Shown one piece after another: positions 36,291 to 45,640 of a stretch of DNA of 64,000 nt; positions within the stretch are counted from its first letter, which is position 1; every line of letters starts with the position of its first letter. The notes below the pieces were generated by a model, which ran no database searches, was not told the origin of the DNA, and was given only the letters and a program-made list of their open reading frames with translations. The DNA lies in assembly GCA_020162035.1 (NCBI GenBank), contig JAIUNM010000017.1, positions 22,852 through 86,851 of the forward strand. The letters are read 5' to 3'. Position numbers and translations under genes: made by a program. This DNA comes from Bacteroidota bacterium. Its GTDB lineage: Bacteria; Bacteroidota; Bacteroidia; B-17B0; Aurantibacillaceae.

Positions 36291-36683
36291 TTGGGAATTG
36301 AAAGGAAAATAAGTTTTGAGTTTGGAAAAGTAGAATTATTAAAAAATTCTATTATTCGTGTTGTACTATACGAAAATAGCACTATTGATTTTGATGAAAG
36401 CTATCGTATGAATAAAGCAATTGGCGAATTATCAAATTTTAAAGAAGCTTTAGTTTTAGTTGTTGCAGAAACAGGTGCAGTAATTACTGCCGAAGCCAGA
36501 AATTTTTCGGCAAGTGAACAAGGACAAGCGTACAGTATTGCAGAAGCATTAGTGGTAACTAATTTAGCACATAAAATAATTGCAAATTTTTATTTAAAAA
36601 TAAATAAGCCAATTAAACCATGTAAAGTTTTTAATGCAGAAATTGATGCGGTAAATTGGTTATTAGAATTTAATAAAAAATAA
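36291..36683 (+). CDS. STAS/SpoIIAA-like small cytosolic protein, function unknown
   Basis: 130 residues, starting at TTG. The strand-helix pattern (KVELLKNSIIRVVLYENSTIDFDESYRMNKAIGEL, then ALVLVVAETGAVITAEARNFSAS, then ALVVTNLAHKIIANFYLKIN, ending VFNAEIDAVNWLLEF) fits the STAS/SpoIIAA-like fold found in a family of small Bacteroidota proteins. No phosphorylatable Ser can be named with confidence, and no anti-sigma partner is adjacent. It converges on the ArsC-like gene with 2 nt between the stops. Confidence 0.6.
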   Translation: MGIERKISFEFGKVELLKNSIIRVVLYENSTIDFDESYRMNKAIGELSNFKEALVLVVAETGAVITAEARNFSASEQGQAYSIAEALVVTNLAHKIIANFYLKINKPIKPCKVFNAEIDAVNWLLEFNKK

Positions 36684-36685
36684 TT

Positions 36686-37024
36686 TTAAAGTTCTAAAAT
36701 TTTCTCAATTGGTCTTGCAATAACTGCTTTATTTCCTTTAACAACTATTGGACGTTCTATTAAAATTGGATTTTGAATTAACACCTCTATCCATTGCTCA
36801 TCAGTATAATTTTTATCTGTAAATTTTTCTATAAATAAAGGCTCTTTAGTTCGAATAATATCAAATGGTTTAGCGTTTAGAAGTTTTAAAATCTCTATAA
36901 GTTCTAATTTTGATGGTGGTGTGTTTAAATATTCAACAATTTCGATTGGTTCTGTACTATTATTTTTTAAATAATCAAGAGCATTACAACTTTTGCTACA
37001 ATTATTATTGTGATAAATTTTCAT
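36686..37024 (-). CDS. ArsC/Spx-family arsenate reductase-like protein
   Basis: 112 residues of thioredoxin fold. The N-terminal motif is YHNNNCSKSC, with Cys9 in the place of the ArsC nucleophile. FDIIRTKEPLFIEK and NPILIERPIVVKGNKAVIARPIEKI are the family's arginine-containing strips (arsenate is held by Arg residues like those in IERPIV and ARP). Arsenate reduction via glutaredoxin is the known activity of ArsC, but many homologues outside ars operons have other or unknown roles. No arsenic genes are near. It lies 13 nt downstream of cysS on the same strand. Confidence 0.83.
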   Translation of the reverse strand: MKIYHNNNCSKSCNALDYLKNNSTEPIEIVEYLNTPPSKLELIEILKLLNAKPFDIIRTKEPLFIEKFTDKNYTDEQWIEVLIQNPILIERPIVVKGNKAVIARPIEKILEL

Positions 37025-37036
37025 TAATTAAATAGT

Positions 37037-38563
37037 TTAATTCAATTTCCAAGTACTTCCTTCCTTACTATCTTTTATTTGAATGCCAGCTTCAATTAGT
37101 TTATTTCTAATTTCATCGCTTAGTGTAAAATTCTTATCCGTTTTGGCTTGATTACGCATATTTAACAACACATTTACAACGTTATCAAGTACATTGTTAG
37201 CTTTATTATTAGCCTCTTCTAGTTTTAATCCCATTATATTAAAAACAAAATCGTTATAAATTGTTTTTAAAACTTCAATATCGTTTTGTGTTAAATTTAA
37301 TTTTTTATCATTACATGAATTTATAATTCTTACTGCATCAAATAAATTTGCAATTAATACTGGTGTATTAAAATCATCATTCATTGCATCGTAACATTTT
37401 TGTTGTAATGCTTTAATATCTTCGCTACTTGAATTTGAAGATGTTAAGTTTTGTAATGTTTTAAATGCATCAATTATTCGTTCAAATCCTTTTTCGCTTG
37501 CTGTTAAAGCTTCATTACTAAAATCTAACGTACTACGATAGTGTGTTTGCATCATGAAAAATCTAACTGCCATAGGGCTAAAAGCTTTATCAAATAATGG
37601 ATGTTTATCTTCTAAAATTGCTTGCGATGGCGTTGCGCTAGGTGAGTTTGAACTTAATTTTTTTCCAGTAAATAATTCTACTGGTAAAAACACATTGCCT
37701 AACGAGCGTGACATTTTTTGGCCGTTTAAAGTTAGCATATTAGTGTGAACCCAATAATTAACTGGTGCTTGTCCGCAACAGCCTACGCTTTGTGCAATTT
37801 CGTTTGTATGATGAGTTGGAATTAAATCCATACCACCACCATGTATATCAAATGTATTACCTAAATATTTTTGACTCATTGCGCTACACTCAATATGCCA
37901 ACCTGGAAAACCTATACTCCATGGAGATTTCCAACGCATTATATGTTCTGGTTTTGCTTTTTTCCATAGAGCAAAATCTAATCTTCCTTTTTTTTCTTGT
38001 TGACCATCTAAATCTCTTGTATTATTTAATTGATCTTCAATGCTTCTGCCAGACAATATTCCGTAATTGTTTGCTTCAGCAAATTTTTCCACATTAAAGT
38101 AAACATTTCCATCTTCTACATAAGCAAAACCATTTTTGATTATGTTTTCAATCATTTCAATTTGCTCGGGAATGTGACCAGATGCAGTGGGTTCAATGCT
38201 TGGAGGCAACGTATTTAATAAACTCATCACTTCTCTAAAACCAAATGAATAACGTTGAACAATTTCCATTGGTTCTAATTGTTTAATGCGAGCTTGTTTG
38301 CCAATTCTATCTTCACCTTCGCCAGCAACTTCATCTTCTAAATGTCCTACATCAGTAATATTTCTTACATAACGAACTTTATACCCTAAATGCAACAAGT
38401 AACGATACATAATATCAAACGAAGTAAATGTACGACAGTTACCAATATGCACATCGCTATATAATGTAGGACCGCAAACGTAAAAGCCTACAAATGGCGG
38501 ATTAATAGGTTTAAACTCTTCTTTTTTTCGGGTTACTGTGTTGTATATAAACAAGGGTTGCAT
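37037..38563 (-). CDS. cysS: Cysteinyl-tRNA synthetase
   Basis: This class I synthetase charges tRNA-Cys. The zinc ligand Cys30 is in [15 protein letters not shown], with the HIGH motif as HIGN (39-42). The strip [18 protein letters not shown] supplies further zinc ligands, HHTNEIAQS the His, and the KMSKS motif is KMSRS near residue 282. The C-terminal helical domain (DALR-like) has [19 protein letters not shown]. The 508-residue length includes a Ser/Pro-rich loop after KMSRS, as is common in Bacteroidota. Confidence 0.96.
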   Translation of the reverse strand: MQPLFIYNTVTRKKEEFKPINPPFVGFYVCGPTLYSDVHIGNCRTFTSFDIMYRYLLHLGYKVRYVRNITDVGHLEDEVAGEGEDRIGKQARIKQLEPMEIVQRYSFGFREVMSLLNTLPPSIEPTASGHIPEQIEMIENIIKNGFAYVEDGNVYFNVEKFAEANNYGILSGRSIEDQLNNTRDLDGQQEKKGRLDFALWKKAKPEHIMRWKSPWSIGFPGWHIECSAMSQKYLGNTFDIHGGGMDLIPTHHTNEIAQSVGCCGQAPVNYWVHTNMLTLNGQKMSRSLGNVFLPVELFTGKKLSSNSPSATPSQAILEDKHPLFDKAFSPMAVRFFMMQTHYRSTLDFSNEALTASEKGFERIIDAFKTLQNLTSSNSSSEDIKALQQKCYDAMNDDFNTPVLIANLFDAVRIINSCNDKKLNLTQNDIEVLKTIYNDFVFNIMGLKLEEANNKANNVLDNVVNVLLNMRNQAKTDKNFTLSDEIRNKLIEAGIQIKDSKEGSTWKLN

Positions 38564-38616
38564 AATTATATTTAAAGTATAAAGATATTGATTGAAATTC
38601 CATATACAAAAAAAAT

Positions 38617-38642
38617 AGGTTGACTTTTTTGGTCAACCTACA
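38617..38642 (-). terminator. Rho-independent terminator after typA
   Basis: An inverted repeat, TAGGTTGAC with GTCAACCTA around a six-base loop, is followed on the minus strand by a T-rich run of about eight. It begins 18 nt downstream of the typA stop and insulates typA from cysS. Confidence 0.85.
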
Positions 38643-38659
38643 TTTATATTTATGATTTT

Positions 38660-40471
38660 TTAAGCTTCTGCTTGTTGTTTGCTTACACGCTTACGTTCGT
38701 TTTCATCTAAAATTATTTTACGCATACGAATATTACTTGGCGTAATTTCTACATATTCATCTGCTTGAATATATTCCATTGCTTCTTCTAAGCTAAATCT
38801 GATTTTTGGAGCTATCCGCATTTTTTCATCACTTCCACTTGCGCGCATGTTAGTTAATTTTTTTTCGCCGCATAAATTAATTACTAAATCATCTGGGCGG
38901 ATGTGCTCACCTACAACCATTCCTGGATAAATTTCTTCGCCTGGTTCAATAAAATATTTACCACGGTCTTGTAATTTATCAATACTATAAGCAACTGCAG
39001 TACCTTTTTCTTTACTTAATAAAACCCCTGCAATACGGCTAGGAATTGCACCTTTCCATGGTTCAAATGCTTTAAAGCGGTGTGCCATAATAGCTTCACC
39101 AGCTGTTGCAGTTAAAATATTGTTACGTAAACCAATAATACCACGGCTAGGAATTTGAAATTCCATGTGAATTAAATCGCCTTTGGGTTGCATCATTAAC
39201 ATATCGCCTTTACGCTGAGTAACCAAATCAATAACTTTACTGCTTGTTTCCTCGGGAGTATCAACTGTTAAAACCTCAACAGGCTCGCATTTAACCCCAT
39301 CTATTTCTTTAACAATTACTTGAGGTTGCCCAACTTGAAGTTCGTAACCTTCGCGGCGCATGGTTTCTATTAAAACAGATAAATGTAAAATACCTCTACC
39401 GTAAACCAAGTATGCATCAGGGCTTCCTGTTTCTTCAACTCTTAAAGCTAAATTTTTCTCAAGCTCTTTCATTAACCTATCTCGTAAATGACGTGAGGTT
39501 ACAAATTTACCATCTTTACCAAAAAACGGTGAATTGTTAATTGTAAACAACATGCTCATTGTTGGTTCATCAATTGCAATGTTTGGTAAGCCCTCTGGCG
39601 CATCAAAATCGGCAACTGTATCACCAATTTCAAAACCTTCAATACCGGTAAAGGCACAAATATCACCAGCTTGAACTTCTTGAACTTTAACTTTACCTAA
39701 ACCATCAAACACAAATAATTCTTTAACTCTACTTTTTTGTATAGTTCCATCGCGTTTAACTACGCTAACTGGCATGTTTTCTTTAATTGTACCTCTAAAA
39801 ACTCTACCAACAGCAATACGTCCAATAAACGATGAATAATCTAATGAAGTAATTTGAATTTGTAATGTTCCTTCGCGTTTTGGAGCTTCTTCAATATTTG
39901 CAATAATTGTATCTAACAAATAAGTTATATCGCTAGTTGGGGTTTTATAATCTGGCCCCATCCAACCTTGTTTGCTACTTCCGTAAACAGTTTTAAAATC
40001 TAATTGCTCTTCACTTGCTTCTAAATTAAAAAACAAATCAAAAACAGCATCGTGTACCTCATCTGGTCTACAGTTTGGTTTATCAACTTTATTAATAACT
40101 AAAATTGCTTTTTTACCTGCTGCAATTGCTTTTTGAGTAACAAAGCGCGTTTGAGGCATTGGTCCTTCAAAAGCATCTACTAGTAAAATTACACCATCAG
40201 CCATGTTCATTACACGTTCTACTTCGCCACCAAAATCGGCGTGGCCGGGTGTATCTATAATATTAATTTTAGTTCCTTTGTATGTTACAGAAACGTTTTT
40301 TGCAAGAATGGTAATTCCACGTTCGCGTTCTAAATCATTGTTATCTAAAATTAGTTCTCCTGTTGCTTGATTTTCGCGAAATAAGTTACAGGTATGAAGG
40401 ATTTTATCAACCAATGTAGTTTTACCGTGGTCAACGTGTGCAATAATTGCAATGTTACGAATACTTGACAT
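38660..40471 (-). CDS. typA: Translational GTPase TypA/BipA
   Basis: This ribosome-associated GTPase of the EF-G family is involved in ribosome assembly and stress growth. G1 is AHVDHGKTT near the N terminus, G2 lies in [10 protein letters not shown]3 in [10 protein letters not shown]4 in NKVDKP. The later domains include [28 protein letters not shown] and [25 protein letters not shown], typical of TypA, and the C-terminal domain ends with the basic [24 protein letters not shown]. The length of 603 is normal. It has its own TATCTTTG promoter element and a strong terminator, so it is a single-gene unit. Confidence 0.97.
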   Translation of the reverse strand: MSSIRNIAIIAHVDHGKTTLVDKILHTCNLFRENQATGELILDNNDLERERGITILAKNVSVTYKGTKINIIDTPGHADFGGEVERVMNMADGVILLVDAFEGPMPQTRFVTQKAIAAGKKAILVINKVDKPNCRPDEVHDAVFDLFFNLEASEEQLDFKTVYGSSKQGWMGPDYKTPTSDITYLLDTIIANIEEAPKREGTLQIQITSLDYSSFIGRIAVGRVFRGTIKENMPVSVVKRDGTIQKSRVKELFVFDGLGKVKVQEVQAGDICAFTGIEGFEIGDTVADFDAPEGLPNIAIDEPTMSMLFTINNSPFFGKDGKFVTSRHLRDRLMKELEKNLALRVEETGSPDAYLVYGRGILHLSVLIETMRREGYELQVGQPQVIVKEIDGVKCEPVEVLTVDTPEETSSKVIDLVTQRKGDMLMMQPKGDLIHMEFQIPSRGIIGLRNNILTATAGEAIMAHRFKAFEPWKGAIPSRIAGVLLSKEKGTAVAYSIDKLQDRGKYFIEPGEEIYPGMVVGEHIRPDDLVINLCGEKKLTNMRASGSDEKMRIAPKIRFSLEEAMEYIQADEYVEITPSNIRMRKIILDENERKRVSKQQAEA

Positions 40472-40490
40472 TTAAAAATTTTTAAGGGGG

Positions 40491-40498
40491 CAAAGATA
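40491..40498 (-). promoter_or_regulatory. Candidate -7 promoter element for typA
   Basis: The minus strand reads TATCTTTG, a full match to TAnnTTTG, 19 nt upstream of the typA ATG. The nearest TTTG upstream is about 26 nt away, longer than the usual spacing. Confidence 0.5.
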
Positions 40499-40556
40499 GT
40501 ATTTTTTTGATAATTAACACCTTGCAAAAAGCACATCAAATTAAAAAAACATTTTT

Positions 40557-40587
40557 TTTGATAATTGATGTTTAATTGTTAAATTTG
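40557..40587 (+). promoter_or_regulatory. Consensus Bacteroidota promoter for the CAU tRNA
   Basis: TTTG (40557-40560), a 19-nt spacer and TAAATTTG (40580-40587) match TTTG-N19-TAnnTTTG exactly, the best promoter in the window. Transcription would begin near 40594, about 20 nt before the mature tRNA. Confidence 0.75.
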
Positions 40588-40613
40588 CCCTCCGCAATTT
40601 AAGGTTGCGGTTA

Positions 40614-40687
40614 GGTCTTATAGCTCAGCTGGTTAGAGCACCTGACTCATAATCAGGGGGTCCTTGGTTCGAGCCCAAGTTGGACCA
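40614..40687 (+). tRNA. tRNA with CAU anticodon (elongator Met or Ile2)
   Basis: The cloverleaf is complete: acceptor GGTCTTA/TTGGACC with U-G at 5:68 and a T-T mismatch at 6:67, D arm GCTC...GAGC, anticodon arm CCTGA-CTCATAA-TCAGG with anticodon CAU, variable GGGTC, T arm CTTGG-TTCGAGC-CCAAG, discriminator A73. No CCA is encoded, which is normal in this phylum. It is not the initiator, because it has a regular 1:72 pair and lacks the three G-C pairs of the anticodon stem. The C4-G69 pair leaves elongator Met and lysidine-modified Ile2 both open. It stands alone between typA and icd. Confidence 0.92.
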
Positions 40688-40692
40688 CAAAA

Positions 40693-40726
40693 AAACCTCG
40701 ATAAACTTTTATCGAGGTTTTTTATT
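40693..40726. terminator. Bidirectional terminator between the tRNA and icd
   Basis: AAACCTCGATAA (40693-40704) pairs with TTATCGAGGTTT (40709-40720), flanked by A runs on the left and T runs on the right. It can therefore stop transcription of the tRNA rightward and of icd leftward. Confidence 0.88.
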
Positions 40727-40742
40727 TAAGTTAATTAGACTA

Positions 40743-41972
40743 TTATTTTGCCAAAGCTGCTTTTAAATTAGTATCAATTGCTGCTAAAAACTCTTCGGTA
40801 TATAAATAATGTTCGCCATGGTTTACTTTGTTACCATATGCACAAACTGCTAAATCCTTTGTCATTTTACCACTTTCAACTGTTTCTACACATACTTTTT
40901 CTAAAGTTTGTGCAAAACGAATTAATTCTTGGTTACCATCTAATTTTCCGCGGAATTCTAAACCACGAGTCCAAGCAAAAATACTTGCGATTGGATTAGT
41001 ACTTGTTGGTTTACCCGCTTGATGATCGCGATAATGGCGAGTTACAGTACCATGTGCTGCTTCTGCTTCCATAATTTTACCATCTGGTGTAACTAAAACC
41101 GAAGTCATTAATCCTAAACTACCAAAGCCCTGCGCAACCGAATCAGATTGTACATCACCATCATAATTTTTACAAGCCCAAACAAAACTTCCATTCCATT
41201 TTAATGCACTTGCAACCATGTCATCAATTAAACGATGTTCGTAAACAATACCAGCTGCTTCAAATTTTGCTTTATAATCTGCTCTATAAATTTCTTCGAA
41301 AATGTCTTTAAATCTTCCGTCGTATTTTTTTAAGATTGTATTTTTTGTTGATAAATATAAAGGCCATTTTTTAGTTAACGCAACATTAAAGCATGAGTGT
41401 GCAAAACCTCTAATACTTTCTTCGGTATTATACATTCCCATAGCAACACCAGCTCCTTTAAAATTAAATATTTCAAACTCTTGAGTTTTACCATCTTCGC
41501 CTTCAAATTTCATTGTTAATTTTCCTTTGCCAGGAATAACCATATCTGTTGCGCGGTATTGATCGCCAAAAGCATGGCGGCCAACAATTATTGGGCTTGT
41601 CCAGTTTGTAACTAAACGCGGAACATTTTTACAAACAATTGGCTCACGAAAAACAGTACCGTCTAAAATGTTACGAATAGTACCGTTTGGTGATTTCCAC
41701 ATTTGTTTTAAGTTAAATTCTTTAACACGCGCTTCATCTGGAGTAATGGTTGCACATTTAATACCAACTTGGTATTTTTTTATTGCCTCTGCCGAGTCAA
41801 TTGTAACTTGATCGTTAGTGGCATCACGATGTTCTATACCTAAATCGTAATATTTAATATCAATATCTAAATAAGGAACAATTAATTTATCTTTAATAAA
41901 TTTCCAAATAATGCGGGTCATTTCATCCCCGTCTAATTCAACCACAGGGTTGGCTACTTTAATTTTGCTCAT
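40743..41972 (-). CDS. icd: NADP-dependent isocitrate dehydrogenase (homodimeric, eukaryotic-like subfamily)
   Basis: The enzyme oxidises isocitrate to 2-oxoglutarate in the TCA cycle. [22 protein letters not shown] is the typical opening; [20 protein letters not shown] binds isocitrate; the metal site is in [40 protein letters not shown] is the cofactor loop, with His and Arg as in NADP enzymes; [13 protein letters not shown] follows. The length of 409 and these strips place it in the subfamily shared with eukaryotic IDH1/IDH2, not the E. coli type. It has a good upstream promoter and shares a bidirectional terminator with the tRNA. Confidence 0.96.
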   Translation of the reverse strand: MSKIKVANPVVELDGDEMTRIIWKFIKDKLIVPYLDIDIKYYDLGIEHRDATNDQVTIDSAEAIKKYQVGIKCATITPDEARVKEFNLKQMWKSPNGTIRNILDGTVFREPIVCKNVPRLVTNWTSPIIVGRHAFGDQYRATDMVIPGKGKLTMKFEGEDGKTQEFEIFNFKGAGVAMGMYNTEESIRGFAHSCFNVALTKKWPLYLSTKNTILKKYDGRFKDIFEEIYRADYKAKFEAAGIVYEHRLIDDMVASALKWNGSFVWACKNYDGDVQSDSVAQGFGSLGLMTSVLVTPDGKIMEAEAAHGTVTRHYRDHQAGKPTSTNPIASIFAWTRGLEFRGKLDGNQELIRFAQTLEKVCVETVESGKMTKDLAVCAYGNKVNHGEHYLYTEEFLAAIDTNLKAALAK

Positions 41973-42005
41973 GGTAATTAATTCTAATATTGGTTTAGTG
42001 AATTA

Positions 42006-42034
42006 CAAATATAACCAAGTATAATTAACAGCAA
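42006..42034 (-). promoter_or_regulatory. Promoter of icd
   Basis: On the minus strand TTG (42032-42034), 18 nt, then TATATTTG (42006-42013), a full match to TAnnTTTG. The -7 box ends 33 nt upstream of the icd ATG. Confidence 0.6.
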
Positions 42035-42089
42035 CTAATTTTTATTAAAAAATTTTAAAAAAATAAATAATTGGAAATAAAATTTGATT

Positions 42090-43361
42090 TTAATCATTTT
42101 CGTTTTGCAGTACCATTTGATGTGTATTACGGGTACGTTGTTCAAGCAAAATAGTTTTACCTTGACTTAAGTTGTTAATTATATCTTGATTATAGTTTCT
42201 AATCGTCATTAACTGCACATTTTTATTGTAAAGCACTTTAAATTGTTGATGTAAATCCAATAATAATTGCTCAATTTTATTTATATCATCATCAACACAT
42301 AAACTTAAACTAATTGCAGAATTTTGAATCATATTAGCATGAACTTTATGTTTACTCATGGCATTAAAAATCTCAGCCATATTATCTTCGGCAATAAAAC
42401 TAAAATCTTTTGGTTGAATAGAAATTAAAATTTGGTTATCTTTAAAAATATAGCTAGTAATATTTACTCTTTTAACATGTTCTTTTACAACCGTGCCATT
42501 GGCTTGCGGGTTTATAAAAGATTTTACATATAAAGGAATATTTTTATTTTGTAGAGGTTTAATAGTTTTAGGGTGAATTACGGATGTACCAAAATACGTT
42601 AATTCAATTGCATCGTGATACGTAAGTTCATCTATTTTTGAAGTATTTTTAAAATATTTAGGGTCTGCATTAAGAACGCCATCAACATCTTTCCAAATTG
42701 TTACATGTTTTGAATTAGTAAAAAAAGCTAATAATGCGGCGGTATAATCACTTCCTTCTCTGCCTAATGTTGTTGTGTAATTTTCGCTTGTTCCTCCAAT
42801 AAATCCTTGCGTAACAACAATTGTATTATTGGTAAATAAAGGCATTAAATTATTTGTAACTAAGGTTTGGCTTAATTCGTAATTTACTTTTCCTTCTCTA
42901 TAATTATTATCTGTTTGAATGAAATTTCTGGCATCTTGCCATAAATTTGAAATACCACAATGGTTTAGGTAAGCCGAAATAATTTTTGTAGAAAGAATTT
43001 CGCCCATACATACAATTTGATCGTAATGAAAATTGTAGTTCTGAGAGATAGGATCTTCAATATTCCACATCAGCTCAGTAAAAACATTTTCAACTTCGTC
43101 AAATACAGAGTTTGATTTATTATCAAACAATTCATTTATAATTTCTAAATGGTATTGTTTAATTTCATTTAAAATTGATTGTGTATTTTCGTCATTTTTA
43201 AAATAGGCATGTGCCAATAACTCTAGTTTATTAGTTGTTTTACCCATTGCAGATATTACAACTATTGTTTTTTCGGTTGCGAAATTTTTTAAAATTTCGG
43301 CTACATTTTTTATTGATGTAGCATCTTTAACTGAGGCTCCTCCAAACTTAAATATTTGCAT
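42090..43361 (-). CDS. Aspartate kinase
   Basis: The enzyme phosphorylates aspartate, the first step to lysine, threonine and methionine. The amino-acid kinase domain opens with MQIFKFGGASVKDA, continues with VVISAMGKTTNKL, TTLGREGSDYTAALLAFF and KDVDGVLNADPK, which form the ATP and aspartate sites. The C-terminal third carries ACT-type regulatory strands (TSYIFKDNQILISIQPKDFSFIAEDN; HKVHANMIQNSAISLSLCVDDD), so feedback control is likely. At 423 residues it is monofunctional, without homoserine dehydrogenase. The extreme C terminus is not conserved in any way I recognise. Confidence 0.93.
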   Translation of the reverse strand: MQIFKFGGASVKDATSIKNVAEILKNFATEKTIVVISAMGKTTNKLELLAHAYFKNDENTQSILNEIKQYHLEIINELFDNKSNSVFDEVENVFTELMWNIEDPISQNYNFHYDQIVCMGEILSTKIISAYLNHCGISNLWQDARNFIQTDNNYREGKVNYELSQTLVTNNLMPLFTNNTIVVTQGFIGGTSENYTTTLGREGSDYTAALLAFFTNSKHVTIWKDVDGVLNADPKYFKNTSKIDELTYHDAIELTYFGTSVIHPKTIKPLQNKNIPLYVKSFINPQANGTVVKEHVKRVNITSYIFKDNQILISIQPKDFSFIAEDNMAEIFNAMSKHKVHANMIQNSAISLSLCVDDDINKIEQLLLDLHQQFKVLYNKNVQLMTIRNYNQDIINNLSQGKTILLEQRTRNTHQMVLQNEND

Positions 43362-43428
43362 AAGGCGAAATTATATATTTATTAACTAAATTTTACTATT
43401 TAAATTAAAAATATCAATACTAAACCTT

Positions 43429-43436
43429 TAATTTTG
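43429..43436 (+). promoter_or_regulatory. Candidate -7 promoter element for the DUF423 gene
   Basis: TAATTTTG matches TAnnTTTG and ends 8 nt before the ATG at 43445, implying a very short leader. No -33 TTG is visible. Confidence 0.4.
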
Positions 43437-43444
43437 CAAACAAA

Positions 43445-43852
43445 ATGAAACAAAAAGGTTACGCATTAATCTCCGCTATATTTGGAGCAAGTGCAATAGG
43501 ATTAGGCGCATTTGGTGCTCATGGTTTAAAACAAAAATTAGATGCGGGATTAATCACAGCAAACCAACTAAACGCATTTGATACAGGTGCGCGTTATCAA
43601 ATGTATCATGCAATTGCACTATTGGCTTTAATAGCTATTGAATCGAAAATGAACAAGAAATTTTTTTCTTATGCATTTTTATGTTTTGTTTTAGGTACTT
43701 TATTTTTTAGTGGTTCGTTGTATTTATTAAGCACAAAAGATTTAATTGGTATGCCGTGGTTAAGTTTTTTAGGGCCAATTACACCAATTGGAGGTTTAAT
43801 TTTATTAATTGGTTGGATTTTAATTGGAATAGGGATTAAAAAAGAAAAATAA
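43445..43852 (+). CDS. DUF423 small membrane protein
   Basis: 135 residues with four hydrophobic helices. The family signature is clear: the opening IFGASAIGLGAFGAHGLK, then FDTGARYQMYHAIALLAL, and later GSLYLLSTKD and LGPITPIGGLILLIGW. It is an inner-membrane protein of unknown function, related to E. coli YgdD. It is monocistronic between divergent lysC and the converging ABC exporter. Confidence 0.88.
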   Translation: MKQKGYALISAIFGASAIGLGAFGAHGLKQKLDAGLITANQLNAFDTGARYQMYHAIALLALIAIESKMNKKFFSYAFLCFVLGTLFFSGSLYLLSTKDLIGMPWLSFLGPITPIGGLILLIGWILIGIGIKKEK

Positions 43853-43858
43853 AAACAA

Positions 43859-45610
43859 TTAATTTTTTCGTTCTCCAATTTGTTGACGCCACATTGCATA
43901 ATACAAGCCTTTATTATCAATTAATTGGGCATGTTTTCCTTTTTCAATTATATTTCCTTGTTCTAAAACAATAATTTCATCAGCATGCATAATTGTGCTT
44001 AAGCGGTGAGCAATTAAAATTACAATTTGATCTTTATCTAAACTAATTGAACGTATTGTTTCAGAAATTTCTTCTTCTGTAATAGAATCTAATGCACTTG
44101 TAGCCTCATCAAAAATTAATAATTTAGGATTGCGTAATAGTGCACGTGCAATTGCTAAACGTTGTTTTTCTCCTCCACTTAATTTTATACCTCCTTCGCC
44201 AATAGTTGTATTAATTCCATCATTTGTTCTACTTAATAAATTTTTACATGATGCTTTATTAAGTACATTAAAAATTTCTTCGTCGGTTGCATTAGGTTTT
44301 ACAAAACGTAAATTATCTTTAATTGTGCCGCTAAACAATTGCGAATCTTGACTCACTAAACCTAATTGCATTCTTAATTCGTTTAAATTAATTTGAGTAG
44401 AATTAATGTTGTTATATAAAACTTCGCCAACTTGCGGTTGATATAAACCAAGTAATAATTTCACTAAAGTAGTTTTACCGCTACCGCTTGGACCAACAAA
44501 TGCAATAGTTTTTCCTTTGTTAATTGAAATATTAATGTTTTTAATAGCATACCCTTTATTACTATTATGTCCAAACGAAACATTATTAAATTGTATAGAA
44601 TTAATTTCACCAATTAAGTTAGGCTGAACAGGAGTATCTTCGCTTTTTGAAGAAATAATTTTTGTAAAATTATCCATACTTATTTTAGTTTCATTGTAGG
44701 TGGTTATAACATTTCCTAATTCTTGCAACGGATTAAATACAAAAAAAGAAAAGAACATTAAAGTAATTAAATCTCCAACTTTTATCATTCCTTTAAAAAC
44801 AAAATAATATAAAGTAAACACTAAAGTTGTTCTAACTAAATGCACGGTTGTGCCTTGTATAAATGATAAACTGCGTATATAGCGCACTTTTTTTAGCTCT
44901 AATCCTAAAATTTTAAAAGTTGTTTCGTTTAATCTTTTTTCTTCTTGATTAATTAATCCTAAACTTTTAACTAATTCTATATTTCTTAACGATTCAGTTG
45001 TTGCTCCTGCTAAAGCGGTGGTTTCTTTTAAAATTTGTTTAGAAATTAATTTAATTTTTTTTCCTAAAAAAGAACTCACGAAGCCAATTACCGGAACTGT
45101 TGCTAAAAACAAAGGACCAATTAAAATATTAATTTTAATTGCATAAATAAATATAAATACAATACCAATTACTGATTGAAATATTAATGAAATAGAAATA
45201 GTAATAAATTTTTCAGTATCGGTTTTAACTTTTTGCAATTTGCCTAAAGTTTCGCCACTTCTTTGATCTTCAAATTCGTTATAGGGTAATGACAAAACTT
45301 TTTTTATACCGTCTGTGTACATTTCAGCTCCTGTTCTTTGAATAACAATGTTTGTGTTATAATCTTGAAAATTTTTTGCTATTCTTGAAATCATTGCAGC
45401 ACCCACCGATAAAATTAACCACGTTAAAATAGACTTAAAAAACAAATTAAATTCGCCATTAAATTTTACGTTAGCATCGCCAAAATTATTTATAAGTTTA
45501 CCAGTAATAATAGAATCGCACAAACTAAAACATTGATTAATTGTTGCAAGTAATAAAGCAAACAATAAATGTTTTTTATGATGAGTTATATAATTAAAAA
45601 GTATTTTCAT
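43859..45610 (-). CDS. ABC exporter half-transporter (MsbA/multidrug type)
   Basis: 583 residues: a six-helix type IV exporter membrane domain (about 1-310) fused to an ATPase. Walker A is GPSGSGKTT near 372, the signature LSGGEKQR, Walker B KLLIFDEATSALD, and the H-loop IAHRLST. The sequence QRSGETLGKLQKVKTDTEKF in the membrane domain is the intracellular coupling loop found in lipid/multidrug exporters. It would work as a homodimer. The substrate cannot be named; MsbA-like lipid flipping and drug export are both possible. Confidence 0.9.
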   Translation of the reverse strand: MKILFNYITHHKKHLLFALLLATINQCFSLCDSIITGKLINNFGDANVKFNGEFNLFFKSILTWLILSVGAAMISRIAKNFQDYNTNIVIQRTGAEMYTDGIKKVLSLPYNEFEDQRSGETLGKLQKVKTDTEKFITISISLIFQSVIGIVFIFIYAIKINILIGPLFLATVPVIGFVSSFLGKKIKLISKQILKETTALAGATTESLRNIELVKSLGLINQEEKRLNETTFKILGLELKKVRYIRSLSFIQGTTVHLVRTTLVFTLYYFVFKGMIKVGDLITLMFFSFFVFNPLQELGNVITTYNETKISMDNFTKIISSKSEDTPVQPNLIGEINSIQFNNVSFGHNSNKGYAIKNINISINKGKTIAFVGPSGSGKTTLVKLLLGLYQPQVGEVLYNNINSTQINLNELRMQLGLVSQDSQLFSGTIKDNLRFVKPNATDEEIFNVLNKASCKNLLSRTNDGINTTIGEGGIKLSGGEKQRLAIARALLRNPKLLIFDEATSALDSITEEEISETIRSISLDKDQIVILIAHRLSTIMHADEIIVLEQGNIIEKGKHAQLIDNKGLYYAMWRQQIGERKN

Positions 45611-45640
45611 TTAAAAAAAGTAAAGATACAGAAACTGATT

